Below, piece after piece: positions 43,122 to 51,401 of a stretch of DNA of 64,000 nucleotides (position 1 is its first letter; every line of letters begins with the position of its first letter). The stretch is from Sciscionella sediminilitoris (GTDB taxonomy: Bacteria > Actinomycetota > Actinomycetes > Mycobacteriales > Pseudonocardiaceae). The position numbers and the translations under genes are program-made. The notes beneath the pieces were generated by a model. That model did not search any database. It was given only the letters and a program-made list of their open reading frames with translations, and had not been told where the DNA came from. The stretch is from assembly GCF_000737195.2 (NCBI RefSeq), contig NZ_JALM01000013.1:62001-126000 (forward strand), given 5' to 3'.

Positions 43122-43997
43122 CTACCGTTCCGCGCGGATCTGCAGGGCCGCGCGGGCCGCGAGTCCGGCCTTGATCGCCAGGCGCAGCGGTAGCCAGCGC
43201 GGGCCTTGGTGCCGGTCGGCGAGGTAACGGTAGGCGCTGTCGTGGTGGGCTCGCACCATGCGCGCCGAAGCCTGCTTGGTGGAGTGCCCGCCGATGTGGG
43301 TGATCTCGGCGCTGGGCACGTACACGTTCAGCCAGCCCGCGCAGGTGAGCCGGTCGCCGAGGTCCACATCCTCGAAGTACATGAAATACCGGGTGTCGAA
43401 GCCGCCGATCTGCTCGAAAGCCTCGCGGCGCAGCAGCATGCAGGAACCGGAAAGCCATCCGGCGGTCCGTTCGGTCACCGCCGTGTCGGACTGCCGGTAA
43501 CCGCGGCTGGCCGGGTTGTCCGGCCACACCGCGCCGAGTGCCGCGTGTAGCGCGCCGCGCCACAGCGAGGGCTGCAGCCGGGCCGAGGGGTAGACGCTGC
43601 CGTCCACCTCGCGCACCAGCGGACCGAAGGCGCCGCCGCGCGGCCACCGCTCGGTCGCGGTGAGCAGTTCGTCGATGCTGCCCTCGCCGAAGAACAGGTC
43701 GGCATTGCAGATGACCACCCAGCCGTACTCCGGGCCGAGCTCGGCGACCCCGCGGTTCATCCCGCCGCCGTAGCCGAGGTTGCTCCCGGTCGGCACCAGT
43801 GTCACGTTGTCCCGTGCCGCGGCCACCTTTTCCGGTGCGCCGTCGGTGGATCCGTTGTCCGCGACGATGATCCGCACTGCGCGTTCGGTCGCCTTGGTCA
43901 CCGATTCGCACATCGCGTCGAGGGTTTCACCCGGCGAGTAGGTCACCGTGACAACGGCGAGTTCCTCGCCGTACTGGTCGCGATACTGGGAGTCCAC
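43122..43997 (-). CDS. wbbL: GT2 rhamnosyltransferase WbbL (decaprenyl-PP-GlcNAc L-rhamnosyltransferase)
   Basis: A 291-residue GT-A enzyme that adds L-rhamnose to decaprenyl-diphosphoryl-GlcNAc, forming the linker between peptidoglycan and arabinogalactan. VTVTYSPGETLDAM opens the fold, ADNGSTDGAPEKV is the nucleotide loop, CNADLFF the DxD-like metal site, and GSCMLLRREAFEQIGGFDTRYFMYFEDVDLGDRL the acceptor/catalytic ED-x-D segment. Next to the guanylyltransferase as in Rv3264c-Rv3265c. Its presence implies an arabinogalactan-type wall. Confidence 0.88.
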   Translation of the reverse strand: MDSQYRDQYGEELAVVTVTYSPGETLDAMCESVTKATERAVRIIVADNGSTDGAPEKVAAARDNVTLVPTGSNLGYGGGMNRGVAELGPEYGWVVICNADLFFGEGSIDELLTATERWPRGGAFGPLVREVDGSVYPSARLQPSLWRGALHAALGAVWPDNPASRGYRQSDTAVTERTAGWLSGSCMLLRREAFEQIGGFDTRYFMYFEDVDLGDRLTCAGWLNVYVPSAEITHIGGHSTKQASARMVRAHHDSAYRYLADRHQGPRWLPLRLAIKAGLAARAALQIRAER

Positions 43998-44040
43998 GGC
44001 TGGTTATTGTGCCCGAGCTCATCGCGGCGCCGTGCGCCGG

Positions 44041-45189
44041 TCACCGTCGCCGGTAGCGGGCGGCGGCGCGCGCGTAGGCCTCGCGGTGCTGCGCGGCCGT
44101 CGTCGCCCAGGAGAACTCCTTGGCTCTGCGCTGCGCGGCCGCACCGAGCTGGGCACGCTGCGAGGGATCGTCGAGCAGCTCGTCCAGTCCGGCCGCGATG
44201 TCCCCGGCGCCCACTCCCCGGTAGTGCACCGCGTCCCCGCCGACCTCGCCGATCGCCAGCCGGTCGGTGGTGAGCACGCAGCCGCCGCAGCTCATCGCCT
44301 CGAGCACGGGAAGACCGAAGCCCTCCCCGAAACTCGGATAGGCCACGATGCCCGCCCCGCCGAGGAATCCGGAGAGCAGATCCAGTGGCAGATATCCGGC
44401 GCGCAGCACCCGCAACCGCCGCGGCACCGAGGCCAGCGCCCGCTCGACCTGTCCGTCCCAGCCGGGCTGCCCGGCGAGCACCAGCACCGGCGGTTCCGCG
44501 CGGTGCGCGCTCGCCTCGGTGAATCCGCGGATGAGCGCGGGCACGTTCTTGCGTGGTTCCAGCGCGCCGAGGAACGCGATGAACTCGGCGTCCCCGAGAT
44601 CGAGCAGCGCGCGGACCTCGGCGACCTCCTCCGGGGACGGCGGATGGAAGGTCGCGGTGTCCACCCCGTGCGGGCTCACCCGCAACATTCCCCGGTCCGC
44701 CCCGGCGACCTGGACCAGCTCGTTCGCCGTCGCCTCCGAGGGCACCACGCACAGTTCGGCGGCGGCCAGTGAACGGCGGGTCCAGGTGCGGAAGAACATC
44801 GCCTTGACCGTGGAGTGCATCGCGGCGCCGGTGAAGAAGGTCGCGTCGTGGATGGTCACCACCGAGGCGGCCTGTTTGGCCAGCGGCATCGTGTAGTGCG
44901 GGGAGTGCAGCACATCCGCGCCGAGCGAGCGCACCAGCCTGGGCAGCTGCACCTGCTCCCACACCAGGCGGGCGGTACGGGTGGCGACCGACTCGGCCGC
45001 GGTGACCACCTCGGCGTGCGGGGCGAGTCCGGCGTAGAGCTCGGTGTCCCGCGGCTGGCAGACGACGGCGAGCCGGGCACCGTCCGCGTCCAGGGCGGCG
45101 ACGAGGGAGTCCACATAACGGCCGACGCCACCTCGATCAGCGGGGACCGCGGTGGCGTCGATGAGCACACGTGGATCTGACACCGTCAC
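44041..45189 (-). CDS. GT4 family glycosyltransferase
   Basis: A 382-residue GT-B retaining glycosyltransferase. RGGVGRYVDSLVAAL is the N-terminal glycine loop, LHSPHYTMPL and IHDATFF line the acceptor cleft, LGALEPRKNVPALIRGF begins the donor domain, and YPSFGEGFGLPVLEAMSCGGCVLT is the E-x7-E nucleotide-sugar motif. Mannose or another NDP-sugar is a plausible donor. Upstream of wbbL on the same strand, 43 nt away. Acceptor probably a cell-surface polysaccharide. Confidence 0.87.
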   Translation of the reverse strand: MTVSDPRVLIDATAVPADRGGVGRYVDSLVAALDADGARLAVVCQPRDTELYAGLAPHAEVVTAAESVATRTARLVWEQVQLPRLVRSLGADVLHSPHYTMPLAKQAASVVTIHDATFFTGAAMHSTVKAMFFRTWTRRSLAAAELCVVPSEATANELVQVAGADRGMLRVSPHGVDTATFHPPSPEEVAEVRALLDLGDAEFIAFLGALEPRKNVPALIRGFTEASAHRAEPPVLVLAGQPGWDGQVERALASVPRRLRVLRAGYLPLDLLSGFLGGAGIVAYPSFGEGFGLPVLEAMSCGGCVLTTDRLAIGEVGGDAVHYRGVGAGDIAAGLDELLDDPSQRAQLGAAAQRRAKEFSWATTAAQHREAYARAAARYRRR

Positions 45190-45244
45190 GTGCAGCAGGG
45201 TACGACGTGGACAACCCTCGGTGGTCGGCTACGGCGAGATTCCC

Positions 45245-46357
45245 TCACCCCGGGCACCGAACGTGATGCGCCTCCAGATGCGCGGCCCACACCCGCGCCG
45301 CGGAATCCGCCCAGGTGAACGCCTTCGCGCGGGCCTTGGCCGCGGTGACCCGTGCCGCGGTGGCCGCCGTGTTCTCGAACACATCGCGTAGTACGGCGGC
45401 CAGGGCGTGGGCGTCGCCGACCGGGAAACCGAGCCCGGTGCCGTCCGCGAGCTCGACGAGGGCGGGCGCGTTCGAGTGCACCACGGGGACCCCGGCGGCC
45501 ATCGCCTCGAGCACCGGGAGACCGAAGCCCTCCGAACGGCTCGGCGCCACCAGGGCCGCGGCCCGGTGCAGCACGGTGGCCAGTTCGGCATCGGTGACCG
45601 CGCCGAGCTCCAGCGGAGCGGGTACCCCGAGTCCGGCGGCGAGCCGGTCCGGTTCGACCTGCCCCCAGCCGCGCGGCCCGGCGAGCACCAGCGGCAGCGC
45701 GGGCGCGCCCGGCTCGGCGAGCGCGCGCAGCAGCACCTCGACGCCCTTGCGCGGTTCCACGGTGCCGATCATCAGCAGGTACTCGGGCGGCAGCCGCAAC
45801 CGCGCCGCGATGGCCGCCGCGTCCCCGGGTGGCTGCGCGAGCGCCGCGGTCCTGCCGTGCCCGACCACGGTCAGCGGTGTGCCGCCGATCCGCGGGCCCA
45901 GCTGCGCGCCGACCGCGGCGGTGGGCACCAGGATCGTGTCCGCCGCGCGCGCTGCCTGTGCGATCGCCTTCCGGTGCCAGCGCGCACCGCGCGGGGTCAG
46001 CGTCTCCGGATGGGTGAACGGGACGGCATCGTGCACCGTCACCACCAGCCCCTTGCCGTGCCGCGCGGGCGGGGCGAGCGGGGTGGGGGCGTGCACCGAA
46101 TCGCCGCCCGGCCACAGCGGGATCCGCCGCTCCCAGGCCGCGATCAGGGCCCGGCGGGGCAAGGCGAGCACGCTCGGGCCCGCGACCCCCTCGATCGCGG
46201 CCACCGTGGGATCCGCGCAGCGCGGCACCACCGAGCGCACCGTCCAGCCGGGTGGTGCCGTCGCGGCCAGCGCCGCGCCGAGCTCGCGCGTGTAGCGCCC
46301 GGTGCCGCCGGGGACCGGGGCGAGCAGCTGATCGGCAAGCAGGACGAGCTCAGGCAC
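45245..46357 (-). CDS. GT4 family glycosyltransferase
   Basis: A 370-residue GT-B glycosyltransferase similar in plan to its downstream neighbour: PVPGGTGRYTRELGAAL loop, VVTVHDAVPFTHPE, MIGTVEPRKGVEVLLRAL, and APSRSEGFGLPVLEAMAAGVPVVHS (E-x7-E). The two are likely paralogues adding successive residues. GTG 46357 is only 11 nt from the divergent GT2 start. TAGGGT lies six bases upstream of the GTG, a spacing expected for a leaderless transcript. Confidence 0.86.
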   Translation of the reverse strand: MPELVLLADQLLAPVPGGTGRYTRELGAALAATAPPGWTVRSVVPRCADPTVAAIEGVAGPSVLALPRRALIAAWERRIPLWPGGDSVHAPTPLAPPARHGKGLVVTVHDAVPFTHPETLTPRGARWHRKAIAQAARAADTILVPTAAVGAQLGPRIGGTPLTVVGHGRTAALAQPPGDAAAIAARLRLPPEYLLMIGTVEPRKGVEVLLRALAEPGAPALPLVLAGPRGWGQVEPDRLAAGLGVPAPLELGAVTDAELATVLHRAAALVAPSRSEGFGLPVLEAMAAGVPVVHSNAPALVELADGTGLGFPVGDAHALAAVLRDVFENTAATAARVTAAKARAKAFTWADSAARVWAAHLEAHHVRCPG

Positions 46358-46368
46358 AATGGCACCCT

Positions 46369-47307
46369 ATGCGGACCCGGACGACCGTGGTGGTGGTGAC
46401 CTGGCGCGGGCGCGAGCACGTCCGGGACTGCCTCGCCGCCCTCGCCGCCCAGGAACGTCCACATCGGACGCTCGTGGTGGACAACGCCTCGGACGACGGC
46501 ACCGCGGAACTGCTGGCCGGGCACGAGGTACTGCGGCTGCCGGTGAACACCGGCTACGCGGGCGGGATCGCCGCCGCGCTCGGGCAGGTGCGCACCGAAT
46601 ACCTCGCCTGGCTCAACGACGACGCCGCCCCCGAACCGGGCTGGCTCGCCGCGCTCGAGGACGAGCTGGACGCCCATCCCGATGCCGCCGCGGTCTCCTC
46701 GGTGCTCGTGGACGCCGGGGGAGCGGTCACCTCGGCGGGCACGGCGCTGGACCGGGACGGGTACGGGCTGGACCTCACCGGGGACGCGGAGCCGTTCGGC
46801 TTCTGCGGTGGTGCGGTGCTGCTGCGCACCGGGGCACTGCACGCGGTCGGCGGGGTGCCCGCGGAGTTCTTCTGCTACTACGAGGACACCGACACGGCGT
46901 GGCGGCTGCGTCTTGCCGGGTACGGGATCCGGCACGCGAACGAGGCCCGCGCCCGGCACCGGCACGGCGCCTCGACCCGGCCCGGTTCCTGGCGGTTCCA
47001 CCACTGGAACGAGCGCAACCGGCTGTTCATGCTCGCCCGGTGCGCCCCGGCCACGGTCGTGGGCGCCCAGCTGGCGAAGTTCGCCCTGCTGGCGCTCAAA
47101 CCCGGGCTCCCGGCGACCCCGAACTTCGCGCCGCGGCTGCGGCTGCGGGTGCTCGGGGAACTACTGCTCGCAGCGCCGCGGCTGCTCGCCGAGCGCAGGG
47201 CGGTCGGCCGGATCGCGCGCCGCGGGCGGGCCCGGGTGTGGCGCGCGGCGAGCTCCGGTGCTGCGGCTAGGATCGGCGCGGACGCCCGAGGGGATCGCAT
47301 TGACTGA
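46369..47307 (+). CDS. GT2 family glycosyltransferase
   Basis: A 312-residue GT-A glycosyltransferase: VVVVTWRGREHVRDCLAAL, VVDNASDDGTAELL, WLNDDAAPEPGWL (metal DD), GGAVLLRTGALHAVGG, FFCYYEDTDTAWRLRLAGY. It resembles rhamnosyl/galactofuranosyl transferases of cell-wall loci. A C-terminal basic amphipathic stretch (LLAERRAVGRIARRGRARVWR) may hold it on the membrane. Its end overlaps the TTG start of the next gene by 8 bp. Confidence 0.86.
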   Translation: MRTRTTVVVVTWRGREHVRDCLAALAAQERPHRTLVVDNASDDGTAELLAGHEVLRLPVNTGYAGGIAAALGQVRTEYLAWLNDDAAPEPGWLAALEDELDAHPDAAAVSSVLVDAGGAVTSAGTALDRDGYGLDLTGDAEPFGFCGGAVLLRTGALHAVGGVPAEFFCYYEDTDTAWRLRLAGYGIRHANEARARHRHGASTRPGSWRFHHWNERNRLFMLARCAPATVVGAQLAKFALLALKPGLPATPNFAPRLRLRVLGELLLAAPRLLAERRAVGRIARRGRARVWRAASSGAAARIGADARGDRID

Positions 47308-49810
47308 CGCTGTACTGCCACTGGTCTCGGTTGTCGTGGTGAACTATCGCGGCGCCGAGCACACCATCACGTGTCTGCGCGCGCTCGCCGCCGAGCTGGA
47401 CTACCCGGCCGAGCGGCTCGAGCTGATCTGCGTGGACAACGCTTCCGGGGACGGCAGTGCGGAACGGATCCGCGCGGCGCTCGGCGAGCGGGCCACGCTC
47501 ATCGAGTCCCCGCGGAACACCGGGTTCGCCGGTGGCTGCAATCTCGGCGCGCGGCACGCGAGGGGTTCGGTGCTCGCTTTCCTCAACTCCGATGCCCGCC
47601 CGCATCCGCGCTGGGTCAGCGCAGCGGTCGAGGTGCTCGCCAGCCAGCCGGGGATCGGTGCGGTGGCGAGCAAGGTGCTGGACTGGGACGGCGAGCGGGT
47701 GGACTTCACCGACGCCGGGCTCACCTGGTTCGGCATGGGGTACTCGCACGGCGGCGGTCAGCCGGACGCCCCGGAACGGGACACCGCGCGCGATGTGCTG
47801 TTCGGCACCGGGGCGGCGATGTTCGTGCGCGCGGGACTGTTCGCCGAGCTCGAGGGCTTCGACGAGCGGTTCTTCATGTTCTACGAGGACGTGGATCTGG
47901 GCTGGCGGCTGAACAATCGCGGCTGGCGGTTCCGCTTCGAACCCGGATCGGTCGCCTATCACCGGCACCACGCCGCGGTCTCCGATGTGGACGGCAAGGA
48001 CTCCGCGCGGGAGCTGTACCTGCTCGAGCGCAACGCCCTGTGCGCGCTGTACAAGAACCTCGAGGACGAGACGCTGGCCAGGGTGCTGCCCGCCGCACTC
48101 GCGCTCGCGGTGCGCAGGGCGACCGCGCGCGGTGACCTCGATGCCACGCAGCTGGAGATGAACCGGGCGGGCGAGGAAGCCCCGCTGCTCTCGGTACCGC
48201 GCCCCACGATGGCCGGGGTGTTCGCCATCGACCAGTTCGTGGAACTGCTGCCGCACCTGCGCGAGTCCCGCGAACTCGAGCAGCGCGAGCGCACCCGCAC
48301 CGATGCCGACCTCGTCACCCTGATGCGCAAGGCGCTGGAGCCGGCCTATCCCTTGCCGCGCTACCTCGCCGCGCACGACATTCTCACCGAGGTCTTCGGG
48401 ATCGGCGAGGTGTTCGGCCGCCCGCGCCGGATCGCGGTGCTCACCGGGGACGCGGTCGCCGAGCGGATGGCCGGTCCCGCGATCCGGGCCTGGCACACCG
48501 CGGAGGTCCTGGCGGTCGAGCACACGGTCCGGCTGGTCTCGGTGAACCCGAACAACGCGCCCCCGGACGCGAGCTTCGAGGTGCACGCGTGCACGCCGAA
48601 GGAACTGCACGCGCACGTGGACTGGGCGGATGTGGTGGTGCTGCAGGGGCACACCCTGCAGATGGTGCCCGAGCTCGCGCGGATGGACTCCCGCACGATC
48701 CTGGTCTGCGATGTCTACGATCCGATGCACCTGGAACTGCTCGAACAGAGCAAGCAGGCCCCGGAGGCGCAGCGCGGCGCGGATGTGGCCGGGGTGACCG
48801 AGGTGCTCAACACCCAGTTGCGCCGCGGGGATTTCTTCCTCTGCGCCTCGGAACGGCAGCGGCATTTCTGGCTGGGGCATCTCGCCGCGCTCGGCCGGAT
48901 CGGCCCGGGGATCTACGACACCGATCCGACGATGCGCTCGCTGATCGCGGAGGTCCCGTTCGGGCTGCCCGCCGCGCAGCCACACCGGAACGGCCCGGGA
49001 ATCCGGGACGCCTTTCCCGCGATCGGGGAGCGGGACAAGGTGATCCTGTGGGCGGGCGGGGTCTACTCCTGGTTCGATCCGCTCACCCTGATCCGGGCGG
49101 TGGACCGGTTGCGCGCCGAGCACCCCGATGTGCGGCTGGTGTTCCTCGGCATGCGCCACCCCAATCCGGATGTCCCGGACATGGAGATCGCGGTGCGCAC
49201 CAGGCAGCTTGCCGGTTCGCTCGGCCTCACCGGGAAACACGTCTTCTTCAACGAGGGCTGGGTGCCCTACACCGAACGGCAGAACTGGCTGCTCGACGCG
49301 GATGCCGGGGTCACGACGCATTTCCAGCACGTGGAAACCGAATTCGCGTTCCGCACCAGGGTGCTCGACTACCTGTGGTCCGGGCTGCCGATCGTGACCA
49401 CCGACGGGGATTCCTTCGCCGACCTGGTCCGCGCCGAGCGCCTGGGTTCGGTGGTTCCCGCCGAGGACGCCGAGGCGCTCGCGGCGGCACTGGCCTCGGT
49501 GCTCTATGACGAATCCTTCGCGCAGGACTGCGTGCACAACATCGCCGCCGTCCGGGAACGGTTCACCTGGGAGCACGCCCTCGCCCCGCTGCTGGCGTTC
49601 TGCCGCAACCCGCGACCGGCCGCGGACCGGCTCGCCGGGGCGGCACCGCTGACCGAGCCCGCCCCGCTGACCCTCGCGCAGGGCGTGCTCCGGGACATCG
49701 GCCTGGTGCGCGAATACCTTGCCGCGGGCGGGGTGCGCGAGCTCGGCAAGCGGGCCGGTGGCCGGGTACGCAAACTCGCCTCGAACGTTCGGAGCCGCCG
49801 TGGCAGCTGA
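47300..49810 (+). CDS. Bifunctional glycosyltransferase: N-terminal GT2 fused to C-terminal GT4-like domain
   Basis: An 836-residue fusion. Residues ~9-280 are a complete GT2 (VSVVVVNYRGAEHTITCL, VDNASGDGSAERI, FLNSDARPHPRWV, FFMFYEDVDLGWRLNNRGW). A ~90-residue helical linker follows. Residues ~375-780 are a GT-B domain (VLTGDAVAERMAGPAIRAW, ILWAGGVYSWFDPLTLIRAV, HFQHVETEFAFRTRVLDYLWSGLPIVTT). Fusions suggest polymerisation of a two-sugar repeat. TTG 47300 is the only start before the GT2 fold and has GAGGGG upstream; the stop overlaps the next GT by 11 bp. Confidence 0.86.
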   Translation: MTDAVLPLVSVVVVNYRGAEHTITCLRALAAELDYPAERLELICVDNASGDGSAERIRAALGERATLIESPRNTGFAGGCNLGARHARGSVLAFLNSDARPHPRWVSAAVEVLASQPGIGAVASKVLDWDGERVDFTDAGLTWFGMGYSHGGGQPDAPERDTARDVLFGTGAAMFVRAGLFAELEGFDERFFMFYEDVDLGWRLNNRGWRFRFEPGSVAYHRHHAAVSDVDGKDSARELYLLERNALCALYKNLEDETLARVLPAALALAVRRATARGDLDATQLEMNRAGEEAPLLSVPRPTMAGVFAIDQFVELLPHLRESRELEQRERTRTDADLVTLMRKALEPAYPLPRYLAAHDILTEVFGIGEVFGRPRRIAVLTGDAVAERMAGPAIRAWHTAEVLAVEHTVRLVSVNPNNAPPDASFEVHACTPKELHAHVDWADVVVLQGHTLQMVPELARMDSRTILVCDVYDPMHLELLEQSKQAPEAQRGADVAGVTEVLNTQLRRGDFFLCASERQRHFWLGHLAALGRIGPGIYDTDPTMRSLIAEVPFGLPAAQPHRNGPGIRDAFPAIGERDKVILWAGGVYSWFDPLTLIRAVDRLRAEHPDVRLVFLGMRHPNPDVPDMEIAVRTRQLAGSLGLTGKHVFFNEGWVPYTERQNWLLDADAGVTTHFQHVETEFAFRTRVLDYLWSGLPIVTTDGDSFADLVRAERLGSVVPAEDAEALAAALASVLYDESFAQDCVHNIAAVRERFTWEHALAPLLAFCRNPRPAADRLAGAAPLTEPAPLTLAQGVLRDIGLVREYLAAGGVRELGKRAGGRVRKLASNVRSRRGS

Positions 49811-50882
49811 TCGCGTCCGGGTCCTGCTCGACGGCACCCCGTTGCTCGGCAACCGCACCGGTGTCGGGCACTACACGGCGGCGCTGGCCGAGGAACTGGC
49901 CTCGCGCTCGGATGTCCGGGTGCGCGCGGTCGCGTTCACCCTGCGCGGCTGGCGCAGGCTGCGTTCGGCGCTGCCGCACGAGGTCACCGCGCGCGGGATG
50001 CCGGTCTCGGCGCGGTTGCTGCGCCGCTGCTGGGAACGCGGGCGGATGCCACCGATCGAGTTGTTCGCCGGGCCGACCGATGTGGTGCACGGGACCAATT
50101 TCGTGCTGCCTCGCTCGCTGGCCGCCGGTGGTGTGCTCACCGTGCACGATCTCGCCTTCCTCGACCATCCCGAGGATCTGCCGCCCGCGGACTCCCGGCT
50201 GCCCGCGCTCGTGCGCAAGGGCGCGGAACTGGCCGCGGTGGTGTGCACCCCGACGCAGGCGGTCGCCGAGCAGGTCGTGGACCGGCTCGGGGTGCCCGTG
50301 GAACGGATCCGGGTGACCCCGCTCGGCGTGGACCCGGCCTGGTTCGCCGCGCGCCCGCCGACCGAGGTGCTGCGTGGCAAGCTCGCGCTGCCCGCCGAGT
50401 ATCTGCTGCACGTCGGGGATCACGGGCCACGCAAGGGAATCGAGCACCTGATCGCCGCGCACGCCGCACGTCCCGAGCTGCCCCCGCTGGTGCTCGCCGG
50501 TCCGCACCGCGCGGGTACCGAGGGCCGGGTACTGCGCACCGGGTATCTGTCCGATGTGGACCTGCGCAGTGTGGTCGCCGGTGCCGCGGCGCTGGTGCTT
50601 CCCTCCCGTGACGAGGGGTTCGGCCTTCCCGTACTGGAAGCACTGGCCTGCAATGTCCCCGTGGTGTGCACCGATGTGCCCGCGCTGCGCGAGGTCGCGG
50701 GCGGGCACGCCACCCTGGTGCCCTACGGCGAACCGGAAGCGCTCGGCGCGGCGCTCGCCGAGGTACTGGACGCCGAACCGGAACCGGGGACCTGGATGGC
50801 CCGGCGCAACCACGCGGCCGGGTTCACCTGGCGCCGGTGTGCCGAGGAGACGGTCGCCGCGTACCGGCAGGCCGCAGGATGA
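49800..50882 (+). CDS. GT4 family glycosyltransferase
   Basis: A 360-residue GT-B enzyme: LLDGTPLLGNRTGVGHYTAALAEEL, VVHGTNFVLPRS, TVHDLAFLDHPEDLP, LHVGDHGPRKGIEHLI and LPSRDEGFGLPVLEALACNVPVVCT (E-x7-E). GTG 49800 overlaps the fusion gene's stop. It is the last gene of the plus-strand GT2/fusion/GT4 set; its 3' end overlaps the convergent acetyltransferase by 59 bp. Confidence 0.86.
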   Translation: MAADRVRVLLDGTPLLGNRTGVGHYTAALAEELASRSDVRVRAVAFTLRGWRRLRSALPHEVTARGMPVSARLLRRCWERGRMPPIELFAGPTDVVHGTNFVLPRSLAAGGVLTVHDLAFLDHPEDLPPADSRLPALVRKGAELAAVVCTPTQAVAEQVVDRLGVPVERIRVTPLGVDPAWFAARPPTEVLRGKLALPAEYLLHVGDHGPRKGIEHLIAAHAARPELPPLVLAGPHRAGTEGRVLRTGYLSDVDLRSVVAGAAALVLPSRDEGFGLPVLEALACNVPVVCTDVPALREVAGGHATLVPYGEPEALGAALAEVLDAEPEPGTWMARRNHAAGFTWRRCAEETVAAYRQAAG

Positions 50883-51393
50883 CCTCCGGGTGCCCGTCCC
50901 GGATCCGCCTGCGGTGCTCGGCGAATCCGAGCCGGTGCGCCAGCCGCAGCGAGGCGGCGTTGTCCGGATCGGTGACGATCGAGGGCGGCACCGCGGGGAG
51001 CGCGCGCCGCGCGTAGCCGAGTGCGGCCTCGGCCATCTCCTGCGCGAATCCCTTTCCCCAGGCTTTCGGCAGAAACCGGTAGTAGACGTTGAGCACCGGT
51101 TCCCCGTCCTCGCACGCGTGCCGGATCCCGCCGAAACCGATGAGCTCGTCCTCGTGCTCGATCACCCAGTAGCCGATTCCGTGTTCGGACCAGTCGCGCA
51201 GGAGCATCTCGAGCAGTTCACCCGCCTGCTTCTCGGTGCGCGGCCCGCGCGGGGTGTGCCGATGGGCTTCCGGATCGCAGTGCACCGCCACACACGCGGC
51301 AAGGTCTCGCGCGGTCGGGGCCCGCAGCACGAGCCGTTCGGTGTGCACCAGCCGGGGCGGCGCGTCGCCCTCGGGCTCCGTCGCTTCGGACAC
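50824..51393 (-). CDS. RimJ/RimL-like GNAT N-acetyltransferase
   Basis: A 189-residue acetyltransferase of the type acting on protein N-termini or small amines. LVHTERLVLRAPTARDLAACV is the RimJ/L opening, GFGGIRH and the loop LPKAWGKGFAQEMAEAAL (CoA binding) follow, then DPDNAASLRLAHRLGF. The start GTG 51393 lies 8 nt after the stop of the coiled-coil gene. The last ~20 codons overlap the convergent GT4 gene, an unusually long 3' overlap that may make both ends evolve together. Confidence 0.82.
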   Translation of the reverse strand: MSEATEPEGDAPPRLVHTERLVLRAPTARDLAACVAVHCDPEAHRHTPRGPRTEKQAGELLEMLLRDWSEHGIGYWVIEHEDELIGFGGIRHACEDGEPVLNVYYRFLPKAWGKGFAQEMAEAALGYARRALPAVPPSIVTDPDNAASLRLAHRLGFAEHRRRIRDGHPEVILRPAGTRRPSPRHTGAR

Positions 51394-51401
51394 CGCGGTA
51401 C

